From Actinocrispum wychmicini (GTDB lineage: Bacteria; Actinomycetota; Actinomycetes; Mycobacteriales; Pseudonocardiaceae), in NCBI RefSeq assembly GCF_004345645.1, contig NZ_SLWS01000016.1, positions 62,001-126,000 on the forward strand: a stretch of DNA of 64,000 nucleotides, in the 5' to 3' direction. This document shows positions 1-7,374 of this stretch, piece by piece. A program made the position numbers and the translations under genes. Positions within the stretch are counted from its first letter, which is position 1. Each line of letters opens with the position of its first letter. The notes beneath the pieces are model-generated. The model was given only the letters and a program-made list of their open reading frames with translations. It was not told where the DNA came from and searched no databases.

Positions 1-2
1 TT

Positions 3-1394
3 TGGGCGATCCTGCACGAGGCGTTACGGCTCTACCAGGACAGCCCGCGCGCCTCGAACTGGCTGCGCCACCACATCAGCCGGTTCGACTCGCCGCTGCG
101 GGTGGCGGTCGCCGGCCGGCCGGGCACCGGGAAGTCCACTGTGGTCAACGCGGTGGTCGGCGACGAGATAGCCCCGATCGAGGTCAACGGCGGCCAGGTG
201 TTCACCTGGTACCAGGACGGACCGCAGCCGCACGCGACCGTCTACATGCCACACGGGCCCGCCGGCGACCCGCCGATCGGCCGGGTGGACCGGCGGCTGG
301 ACATCGACCTCGGCGAGTTCGAGGGCGGCCAGATCACCCGGATCGTGGTGGAGTGGCCGGCCCGGATCCTGCGGGACACCACGCTGATCGACACCCCGCC
401 GATCGCCGACGACATCGCCGAGCAGATCGCCGGCGAGGCGGACGCCCTGCTGTACCTGACCCCCCAGGTGCACATGACGGACGTGCAGTTCCTCCAGTCC
501 ATTCAGGACCATCCGGTGGCCAGGGCCGCGCCGGTCAACGCGATCCTGGTGCTGTCCCGGGCGGACGAGATCGGCGGCGGCCGCGTGGACGCGTTGCCCA
601 CAGCCAAACAGATCGCCCGCCGCCACCGCAGGGACGCCCGGGTCCGCGGGCTGTGCCAGAACGTCGTGGCGGTGTCCGGGCTGCTCGGCCAGGCCGGGCG
701 GACCATGCCGGAGGACGTGTTCGCCGCACTCGGCGCGTTGGCCAGGTCACCCCGCGACCAGATCGAGGACATGCTGCTGTCGGCCGACAGGTTCACCCGC
801 TCCCCGCACGGCGTGCCGGCGGCGATGCGCCGTGAACTGGCGGACCGCCTGGGCCTGGCCGGAGTGCGCCTGGCGACCGCGCTGATCCGCCAAGGAACCG
901 ACAGCACGGCCAAGCTTGGCGCGGAACTGGTGCAGCGCAGCGGGTTGACCGAGTTACGTGAGTCGATCGGCCGCCTGTTCGTGGACCGCCGTGAGGTGCT
1001 GAAGGCACGTTCGGCCTTGCTGGGACTGGACGTCGTGCTGCGGATGGAACCCCGGCCGGGCGCGGGCAAACTCGTGACCGATGTGGAGCGTGTGCTCGCC
1101 GGCGCCCACGAGTTCAGCGAACTGAGACTGCTGGCCGGCCTGGTCTCCGGCCGCACCCGACTGCCGGACGAACTCGACGCCGAAGCCCAGCGCCTGATCG
1201 GCGGCCTCGGCACCGACATCCCGACCCGCCTCGGCTTCGACCGCGCGCCGACAGACTCCGAGGTCCGCTCGGCGATCTATGACGCCCTCGCCCGCTGGCG
1301 GGAACAGACGGAAAGCCCCCTGCTGGGCAGCGCGGAACGGGACGCGGCCCGAATCGTCGTCCGCAGCTGCGAAGCCATGCTGACCCAGGCGTGA
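3..1394 (+). CDS. Dynamin-like GTPase, 5' end outside the window
   Basis: The frame is open from base 3, so the true start lies to the left; the GTG at 102 falls inside the P-loop region and is not a credible start. A P-loop GRPGTGKST lies just downstream of it, followed by a switch/G3-like segment DTPP and a G4-like SRAD. A long helical C-terminal half follows, as in the actinobacterial dynamin-like/IniA-type GTPases that act on membranes. G3 and G4 deviate from the classical DxxG and NKxD, so nucleotide preference is uncertain. Two rare TTA leucine codons (24-26 and 954-956) are in frame. It probably belongs functionally with the downstream kinase/vWA operon, but a 276-bp gap separates them. 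Confidence 0.75.
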   Translation, partial: WAILHEALRLYQDSPRASNWLRHHISRFDSPLRVAVAGRPGTGKSTVVNAVVGDEIAPIEVNGGQVFTWYQDGPQPHATVYMPHGPAGDPPIGRVDRRLDIDLGEFEGGQITRIVVEWPARILRDTTLIDTPPIADDIAEQIAGEADALLYLTPQVHMTDVQFLQSIQDHPVARAAPVNAILVLSRADEIGGGRVDALPTAKQIARRHRRDARVRGLCQNVVAVSGLLGQAGRTMPEDVFAALGALARSPRDQIEDMLLSADRFTRSPHGVPAAMRRELADRLGLAGVRLATALIRQGTDSTAKLGAELVQRSGLTELRESIGRLFVDRREVLKARSALLGLDVVLRMEPRPGAGKLVTDVERVLAGAHEFSELRLLAGLVSGRTRLPDELDAEAQRLIGGLGTDIPTRLGFDRAPTDSEVRSAIYDALARWREQTESPLLGSAERDAARIVVRSCEAMLTQA

Positions 1395-1399
1395 TTTCT

Positions 1400-1455
1400 C
1401 GCGGCATTGCCGCGATTGCTGAAAAGGATGTTCCGACCGGTCGGATCAATTGATC
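1400..1455. promoter_or_regulatory. Palindrome cluster downstream of the GTPase gene
   Basis: Three dyads stand in a row. CGCGGC-ATT-GCCGCG at 1400-1414 is a short hairpin that could act as a weak terminator for the GTPase gene. CCGACCGGTCGG at 1433-1444 is a perfect palindrome, and GATCAATTGATC at 1444-1455 is a second one sharing one base with it. The last two have no terminator character and look like operator sites for the operon starting at 1671. No binding protein can be named. Confidence 0.4.
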
Positions 1456-1518
1456 ATTGGCCGTCAGTGTTGTCCGCTAATTGTCAGGTCTGGTGACCAA
1501 GTCACGTTGTCGTCGAGG

Positions 1519-1549
1519 TTGACAGACTGCCGGTCCTGTCTGGTTACTT
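1519..1549 (+). promoter_or_regulatory. Possible promoter of the vWA/kinase operon
   Basis: A consensus TTGACA lies at 1519-1524, about 150 bp upstream of the first operon gene. The -10 is less clear: an AT-rich stretch, GGTTACTTATT, begins about 17 bp downstream. This is the best sigma-70-like match in the 276-bp gap (1395-1670). That gap otherwise holds only the palindromes and a ribosome-binding site before 1671. Confidence 0.35.
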
Positions 1550-1670
1550 ATTGCCGTGACGGGTAACAATCCGGTCTCACTGCGCTCGATTGGGTACTTC
1601 AGACGCATACATAAGCCTCTGGTGTCCGATTAGTAAACACAGAGCTGCCCACTTTCGAGAAGGGCTCCAG

Positions 1671-2630
1671 ATGAAGATCGCCAAGGCGGGGTCGCGCCGG
1701 TGGTTGACGGTGGTCAGGGTGTCCACCGTCGCCGTTCTCCTGGGTGTGCCGTTCCTGGCCGGGCTGATCTTCCAGACCACGGAATTCGTTCGCGTCGTGG
1801 CGGTGGATCTTCGGCCGCCTGTTGATCAGCGGCAAGTGGATCAGGAGCTGCGCTCCTATGTTGACATCGCGCCAACAAAATTGCTTGTGGTCGTCTCTGA
1901 AAGCCAGGATCCGGTGCCCTGCCGGCCGGTGCCTTCGCGGCGCCGCGAAGGCACCGATGTGCCCTACTGTCCGGTCGTGGCCGGTGTCCGCCCGACAATT
2001 GTTTTGACGAGCGACACCACGCCTTCGCTCAAGGACGTGCTCGACCCGCTATATCGTGGCGCGGCGAAATACCAGCGGTATGGCACCCGCACGGCGCTGC
2101 TGGACTATGACATGTCCAGCGGGTTCAGCGTAGAGGCAGCCGTGGTCACGGCAATGCTCCTGATCGGTGCCTTCTTGCTGGTACTGATACTGACCGAACG
2201 CAGGCCGAACAGGCTGCCGCGACCGGTGCCCCGACTTGTGCCGCCCGCCGAACCTCAGCGCCCGCCAAGCCTGTCGTCCTACGGACCGGTTTCAGACCGT
2301 CCGTCCATGACGGAGCCGATCGAGCGACCAGCGCCGGCCTACTCCGTGGCCGAGCGGCATGTCATTCCCTTCACCGCGACCAGGGAACCCAGGCCGGACG
2401 AGCTCAGACAGTACTTCGAGGACCACGGTTGGCTGGCGCGGACGCTGACCCACGTCGCCGGCAGCGGCGGTTACGTCGACGTTGGCGGGGTCGTGCTCTG
2501 GGCGACGGCACACACCGAGATCGCACCCGACGCACCGGTCCGGTTGACCGTCAACGATCGGGACGGCGGCCTGATCGCCGCCCCGACCAACCGGCACCAG
2601 GCCGCATCAGACAAGGAGCCCCTTCGGTGA
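1671..2630 (+). CDS. Two-pass membrane protein, first gene of the vWA/kinase operon
   Basis: 319 aa, family not recognised. ATG 1671 is preferred because GAGAAGGG stands just upstream; an earlier in-frame start at 1590 would add a non-conserved leader. One membrane segment lies at residues 14-36 and a second at about 155-175. They enclose an extracytoplasmic region of about 115 residues with two cysteines (84 and 100) that could form a disulfide. A Pro/Arg-rich cytoplasmic linker (about 180-240) leads to a small C-terminal domain. Its place at the head of a phosphorylation operon suggests a membrane sensor or anchor; this is inference. Its stop overlaps the next GTG start (GTGA). Confidence 0.75.
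   Translation: MKIAKAGSRRWLTVVRVSTVAVLLGVPFLAGLIFQTTEFVRVVAVDLRPPVDQRQVDQELRSYVDIAPTKLLVVVSESQDPVPCRPVPSRRREGTDVPYCPVVAGVRPTIVLTSDTTPSLKDVLDPLYRGAAKYQRYGTRTALLDYDMSSGFSVEAAVVTAMLLIGAFLLVLILTERRPNRLPRPVPRLVPPAEPQRPPSLSSYGPVSDRPSMTEPIERPAPAYSVAERHVIPFTATREPRPDELRQYFEDHGWLARTLTHVAGSGGYVDVGGVVLWATAHTEIAPDAPVRLTVNDRDGGLIAAPTNRHQAASDKEPLR
1927..1956. repeat. Perfect 30-bp palindrome inside the membrane-protein gene
   Basis: Both arms, CGGTGCCTTCGCGGC and its exact reverse complement, meet without a spacer between bases 1941 and 1942. The site lies in the codons for the extracytoplasmic loop between the two cysteines. It could form a strong mRNA hairpin or a protein-binding site. A dyad this long inside coding sequence is not expected by chance even at high GC. 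Confidence 0.85.
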
Positions 2631-3388
2631 CCCACTCCGTTGACGCACTGCCCATCCAGCCGGCCAAGAGCCGCCTGCTGATCACGCTCGTCGTCGACAC
2701 CTCCAGCTCCATGCTGGAGGACGACCGGATCGGCGAGCTCAACCAGGCCCTGAGCGAGTGGCGGGCCGAGCTGATGAAGGACGACCACCTGCGCCGGCAC
2801 GGCGAGATCGCGTTGGTCACCTTTGGCAACGGTCATGTGCAGGCGGTCGACCCCAGCGGCCGGACCACGCAGGCCACGACACCGTACGTGCCGATCGCCG
2901 AGTTCAGCCCGCCGGCGCTGCAGGCCGGCGGTGTCACTCCGATGGTCGAGGGCCTGCAGTACGCGCTCGACCTCCTGGCCGCCCGCCGCCAGTTCCTCCG
3001 CAAGGACGGCATCGGGCTGGTCAACCGCCCGCTGGTGTACCTGATCACCGACGGGGTGCCCACGGACAGCCAGGGACACCGCAGCGACCGCTGGCGCGCC
3101 TTCGCCCCGGCGCTTCGGCAGCAGGAGAACGGCAAACACCTGCTGTTCTTCGCGTTCGGCGTCAAGGGTGCCGAGGCCGAGGTGCTCAGCGGTCTGGCCC
3201 CGCAGTCCTGGCGGCTGCTCGCCGACTTCAACTTCGCGGAGGTGCTCACGTTCGTCTCGGCGAGCATCGAGACCGCGGCGGCGGCGTCGGCCCGTTCCGA
3301 ACCGGCGGAAGTGGTGCACGCGAAGGTCCAGGACCGGTTGGACAAGGAAAGCCGGATGGATCGGTTCCTGAGGGGCGGCCCAGAGTGA
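2627..3388 (+). CDS. TerY-like von Willebrand factor A domain protein
   Basis: 253 aa. GTG 2627 is preceded by AAGGAG at an ideal 8-nt spacing and overlaps the upstream stop, which fixes the start. A single vWA domain fills the protein. The metal-ion-dependent adhesion site is complete: DTSSS at residues 24-28, Thr104 in GGVTPM, and Asp142 in ITDGVPTD. Such domains bind partner proteins through Mg2+. The GGVTPM segment resembles TerY of tellurite-resistance-type systems. Together with the phosphatase and kinase that follow directly it matches the TerY-P triad. It is presumably cytoplasmic and a scaffold or phosphorylation target; that role is inferred from other triads. Confidence 0.85.
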   Translation: MTHSVDALPIQPAKSRLLITLVVDTSSSMLEDDRIGELNQALSEWRAELMKDDHLRRHGEIALVTFGNGHVQAVDPSGRTTQATTPYVPIAEFSPPALQAGGVTPMVEGLQYALDLLAARRQFLRKDGIGLVNRPLVYLITDGVPTDSQGHRSDRWRAFAPALRQQENGKHLLFFAFGVKGAEAEVLSGLAPQSWRLLADFNFAEVLTFVSASIETAAAASARSEPAEVVHAKVQDRLDKESRMDRFLRGGPE

Positions 3389-4215
3389 CGGGGGTCTTCA
3401 AGGCGGCGCGCCCCGGTGCGGACTGGCTGGTCACGGCCGTGTCCGTGATCGGTCCGCGGCACGAGCGCGGCGGGCAGCCCAACCAGGACCGGTGCCTGGT
3501 GCACCGGTTCGGCCGCGACAAGTACCTGCTTGCCGTCGCCGACGGGGCGGGCTCGCGCAGCCGCGCCGAGCTCGGTGCTGAACTGGCGGTGCGGGCGGCT
3601 CGGGACGCCGCGGAGCGGACCGTCGTCAACCGGGAGTCCCTTGTGGACTGGTGTGTCGCCCGCGACCGGTTCGCCCTGGAATGTCTCGCCCGGTTCGACC
3701 GCTTGGTCAGCGACGAGATCGCTGCCATCCGGCGATCCGACTCGTCCGCGGCCCGGTTGCGTGACTCCTTCGCCACCACGCTGCTCGCTGTTGTCGTCGC
3801 GCCGCCGTACCTGCTGTATCTGAGTGTCGGCGACTGCTTCATGGTCGTGGACCACGACAAGGACGGGCCGCGCCTGGTGGTCACCGCGCCGGAGCGCGAG
3901 CACGCCGGCGGCACGGTTTTCCTCACGTCGTCCAACCGGGATCGGGAGCTCACTCGTGGCCTGATCGTCGACAGCACGATCCGTGGTGTCGCGATCAGCT
4001 CGGACGGCTCGGCCGAGGGCCTGCTCAACAGCCGGCAGTCGGCCGACGGGCAGATCCACTACTTCGCGCCGCACGAGTTCGGCCGCTACTTCGACCGGTT
4101 CAGCGATCCCGTCTCCGGTCCGCACGACCTGGCGTCCCGGCTGGCCTCGGCCGAGTTCGCCGCCACCTCCGGCGACGACAAGACGATCATCTTCGCGGCG
4201 GTCGCCCGATCATGA
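3385..4215 (+). CDS. PP2C-family serine/threonine phosphatase
   Basis: 276 aa, starting at GTG 3385 inside a GTGA overlap with the vWA gene. PP2C landmarks appear in order: NQDR near residue 33, VADGAGS near 51, an SVGD segment near 140, SSDG further on, and GDDKT near the C-terminus. These supply the acidic residues that hold the two Mn/Mg ions, so the enzyme should be active. It has no membrane segment. It is expected to reverse phosphorylation by the kinase encoded next, with which it overlaps by ATGA. Confidence 0.88.
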   Translation: MTGVFKAARPGADWLVTAVSVIGPRHERGGQPNQDRCLVHRFGRDKYLLAVADGAGSRSRAELGAELAVRAARDAAERTVVNRESLVDWCVARDRFALECLARFDRLVSDEIAAIRRSDSSAARLRDSFATTLLAVVVAPPYLLYLSVGDCFMVVDHDKDGPRLVVTAPEREHAGGTVFLTSSNRDRELTRGLIVDSTIRGVAISSDGSAEGLLNSRQSADGQIHYFAPHEFGRYFDRFSDPVSGPHDLASRLASAEFAATSGDDKTIIFAAVARS

Positions 4216-5486
4216 GTGTCTACCTACCCAACGGTCGCCTGATCACCGTCGCCCATGAGCGGATCGGGCGGGGTGACGAGGGCATCGTGTTCCGGGTGGA
4301 GGGCACCGACGACCTGTGCGCCAAGGTCTACTTCAACGAACCGGACCAGGCCCGGCACGACCGGCTGACCGCTTTGCTGCGCGCGGAGCCGGCCCGCTGG
4401 CGTGGTGACCACGCCGAGCACGTGCATGTCGGCTGGCCGCGCGAGATGCTGGTCAACGAGGCCGGCCTGGCCTGCGGATTCCTCATGCCGCTCGTGGACG
4501 GTCAGCCGCTGACCAAGCTCTTCGAGCCGGCCATGCGCACGACCGCCGTGGACGAGCCGACCTGGCGGGTCGTGATCGTGGTGGCGGCCAGGATCGCCCG
4601 GCTGGTCACCATGTTGCACGACGCGGGGATCGTGATCGGTGACCTCAAGCCGGAGAACCTCCTGCTGTCCCGGTCCGGGCACGTCACGTTGATCGACTGC
4701 GACACCGTCCAGTTCACCGACGCGCGGACCTCGCGGGCCTATCCGTGCACCAGGTTCACCCCGGAGTACTGCCCGCCCCTGCCGGGCAACGGCACCTACC
4801 GGCCCGACCGTGGCCACGACAACTTCAGCCTGGCGATCCTGGTGTGCCAGCTGCTGATGGAGGGCAACCATCCCTTCGAGGGGGTGCCGACCGGGACGAG
4901 CGCGGCTGACGGGGCCGCCCCGGAGAACATCCGGTTGCAGAACAACAGGATCCTGTTTCCCGAGCGGCTGGTGCCGGTGACCGGCGGGATCCCGACCGAG
5001 GTCCTGCCGCCGGAGGTGGCCGACCTCGCCCGGACGTGCTTCGGTGTCGGACATCGCGACCAGGCCGCCCGCCCGTCCGCGCAGAGCTGGGCCGACGCCC
5101 TCGACCGGGCCGGCTTCCAGCTGATGGGGTGCCCGAACAACGAGCGCCACCTGTATCACCAGTCGCTGCGCGAATGCGCCTGGTGCAAGGTGACGTCGAG
5201 TGGACTGCCGGATCCGTACCCGCGGCCGCCCATCGCGAAGGTGGTCATCCCGGGCCCGGCGGCCCTGCCACGGTTCCCGGTCCGGTCGGGAACGTGGCAG
5301 CCGCCTCAGCCACCCGCGCCCCCGACCCGCCGCGATCCGGCACGCCCCGCGGCCCACCGCCCGCCGACCGCCCGGCCACAGCCGGCCGGACAGCCACAGC
5401 GCACCGGTGGTGGTGGTGCCGCGGTGGCCGTGTTCGCCGTCGTGATCGGCATCCTGCTGCTGCTCTACCTCCTGGGAGTCCGGTAA
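4212..5486 (+). CDS. Variant Ser/Thr protein kinase with Cys/His cluster and C-terminal membrane anchor
   Basis: 424 aa. The kinase domain covers about residues 1-300: Gly-rich loop GRGDEGIVF (19-27), Lys38 in AKVY, and catalytic loop IGDLKPEN with Asp144 and Asn149, where Gly replaces the Arg of HRD. DCD (162-164) stands in place of DFG. A Cys/His cluster (C307, H313, H316, C322, C325) looks like a zinc knuckle, as in kinases of TerY-P triads. A Pro-rich stretch (about 335-395) leads to a single membrane helix at about 400-421. This is the reverse of the usual PknB layout, and there is no extracellular sensor domain. The gene is coupled on both sides. Confidence 0.88.
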   Translation: MSVYLPNGRLITVAHERIGRGDEGIVFRVEGTDDLCAKVYFNEPDQARHDRLTALLRAEPARWRGDHAEHVHVGWPREMLVNEAGLACGFLMPLVDGQPLTKLFEPAMRTTAVDEPTWRVVIVVAARIARLVTMLHDAGIVIGDLKPENLLLSRSGHVTLIDCDTVQFTDARTSRAYPCTRFTPEYCPPLPGNGTYRPDRGHDNFSLAILVCQLLMEGNHPFEGVPTGTSAADGAAPENIRLQNNRILFPERLVPVTGGIPTEVLPPEVADLARTCFGVGHRDQAARPSAQSWADALDRAGFQLMGCPNNERHLYHQSLRECAWCKVTSSGLPDPYPRPPIAKVVIPGPAALPRFPVRSGTWQPPQPPAPPTRRDPARPAAHRPPTARPQPAGQPQRTGGGGAAVAVFAVVIGILLLLYLLGVR

Positions 5487-6130
5487 TGACCGGCGACGGC
5501 CATCTCGACATCGCGGACTGGCATCCGGCCTGCCGGGTGCTCGGTCCGGGTACCCGGTACGTGCTCTGGGTGCAGGGCTGCCCGCTGTCCTGCGCGGGCT
5601 GTGTCAGTCCACAGTGGATTCCGTTCGGCGGCGGCCGGCGGGTCGCCGTCGACGATCTCGCCGCCACGATCGCGGCCACCGCGGCGGACGGGCTGACGCT
5701 GTCCGGCGGCGAGCCGTTCGCCCAGGCCGGCGCGTTGGCCCGGCTCGTCTCGCGGATCCGCGCGGTGCGGGACCTGTCGGTGATGTGCTTCACCGGCTAC
5801 TCGCTGGACCACCTGGCCAGCCGGGGCGGGCCGGCCGCCGTGGCGCTGCTGTCCCTTGTGGACATCCTGGTCGACGGTCCGTACCTGGCGCGCCGGCATG
5901 CCGACCTGCGCTGGCGCGGGTCGGCCAACCAGCGAGTCCACCAGCTCACCGACCGCCACGCCGGCGACCTCGTCGGTCCGGACGTCGGTGCCGGCCTGCA
6001 GATCGAGGTGGCGGTCGACGGAACGGTCCAGTGGCTCGGCGTGCCGCCGGTCCCGGGATTCCGGGCGGAGTTCGAGCGTGCGATCGGCGTGATTCCCCAA
6101 CAACCCCAAGGGGAGGAGTCGACCAGGTGA
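5486..6130 (+). CDS. NrdG-like radical SAM / 4Fe-4S single-cluster protein
   Basis: 214 aa. ATG 5486 shares its A with the kinase stop (TAATG). The radical SAM cluster motif CPLSCAGC (C32, C36, C39) and the SAM-binding SGGEP (73-77) are intact. Size and fold pattern fit the NrdG/PflA activase group, enzymes that abstract a hydrogen from a partner protein or small molecule. No glycyl-radical enzyme or anaerobic ribonucleotide reductase is encoded nearby, so the substrate is unknown. Lying between a kinase and a coiled-coil protein in a tightly coupled operon, it probably modifies a component or product of this system. Confidence 0.82.
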   Translation: MTGDGHLDIADWHPACRVLGPGTRYVLWVQGCPLSCAGCVSPQWIPFGGGRRVAVDDLAATIAATAADGLTLSGGEPFAQAGALARLVSRIRAVRDLSVMCFTGYSLDHLASRGGPAAVALLSLVDILVDGPYLARRHADLRWRGSANQRVHQLTDRHAGDLVGPDVGAGLQIEVAVDGTVQWLGVPPVPGFRAEFERAIGVIPQQPQGEESTR

Positions 6131-7374
6131 GCAGGTCGCCGAAGTACAGCGCGGTGCGGACCAACGAGGCCCGACGCCAGCAGTTGGAGCGGGAGCGCGC
6201 CGAGCGCGAGCGCAGGCGCAACGCGGAGCGCGCCAGACGAGCCGCGCTCGCGCTCGCCAAGGCGCGCACCGAGGCGAACCGGGAACTGGCTTCGGTGAGC
6301 GATCGATGTGCCCGGCTGCGTAACCAGCCTTCGGCTGCCGACACCGATCTGGAGCCGATGACCACGGTCCTGGACGTGGCGCGCAGGGCCATCGAGATCG
6401 CGTCGAGCAGTGCCGAGATGACCGCCGCGCTGCAGAAGCTTCGGGACGTGGATCGGATGCGGGTCGCCACTGAAGCCGAGGTCCTGCGCAGAAGCGAGCG
6501 CAACGCCGCGCGGAAGCTCGCCGCGCTGCGCCGGATTCTCGATGAGACGGATTCGGCCGAACGGGTCCGGTTCGACCCGGTGCGGTCCCAGGAGGTCGAC
6601 CGAGCGGTCACCGCGCTCGCCAGCGCGCTTGACCGTGGCGACCTCAGGACGTTCGAACGAGACGGCGACGCGCTGCTCACCAAGGTGCGCGAGCACCGGA
6701 TCGAGGTGAGTAACCAGGCGGCGCTGTACGCCGAACGGCGTACGGAGGCGTTGGTGTTGAGCGAGGAGATCGCGGCCAGGATCACCGCGCTGGTCGCCGA
6801 CGCGGCGGCGGCCGAGATCGTCCTGGAGGACCTGGAGATCGCCGGTGAGGTCCTCGAACGCGTCCAGTCCGACCTGGCCGCCGACCGTCTCGACGACGCG
6901 CGCGGGCTCGCCGACAGGTTGATGACCCGGCTCGACGACGTCGAACAGAGCCTCGACAGCGCCATCGAACGGATCACCGCCCGCCGGGAGATTCTTGGGT
7001 CCATTGTGGACGTGTTGCCGAGGATGGGGTTCGCGGTCGACCCCCGTTCGGTGGTGCGAGGTTCGGACGGAAGCATCGGCCTGCACGCCAACCGGATGTC
7101 CGGGGAGAGCCTCATGGTGGTGGTGCAGGAGGACGCCGGCGAGCATCGGATCAACTACATGCGGGAGGCGGGGTCCGGGCAGCCGATCGAGGGCCGGGCC
7201 TGCACGTCGCTTCGCGAGCTCGCCGAGGACCTGAACTCGTCGGTGCGCCGCGAAGGGTTTGACACCGGCCCGGTGACCTGGGACGGCGATCCGACGCATC
7301 CCCCGGTGTCGGGCCGTCGCAAGGTCATCCCGAGCCAGACGGACATCGCGCGACGCCGGGACCGGATGACATGA
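6127..7374 (+). CDS. Coiled-coil protein of the vWA/kinase operon
   Basis: 415 aa, family not recognised. GTG 6127 follows GGGGAGGAG and overlaps the preceding stop. Residues 1-60 are extremely rich in Arg, Glu and Ala. Long charged helices, probably coiled coil, continue to about residue 290. The last 120 or so residues look globular (mixed beta/alpha, with DGSIGLHANRMSG and later an IEGRACTSLRELAEDL helix). There is no signal peptide or membrane segment. It may form the oligomeric partner or substrate of the AAA+ protein encoded next; that is inferred from position only. Confidence 0.75.
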   Translation: MSRSPKYSAVRTNEARRQQLERERAERERRRNAERARRAALALAKARTEANRELASVSDRCARLRNQPSAADTDLEPMTTVLDVARRAIEIASSSAEMTAALQKLRDVDRMRVATEAEVLRRSERNAARKLAALRRILDETDSAERVRFDPVRSQEVDRAVTALASALDRGDLRTFERDGDALLTKVREHRIEVSNQAALYAERRTEALVLSEEIAARITALVADAAAAEIVLEDLEIAGEVLERVQSDLAADRLDDARGLADRLMTRLDDVEQSLDSAIERITARREILGSIVDVLPRMGFAVDPRSVVRGSDGSIGLHANRMSGESLMVVVQEDAGEHRINYMREAGSGQPIEGRACTSLRELAEDLNSSVRREGFDTGPVTWDGDPTHPPVSGRRKVIPSQTDIARRRDRMT

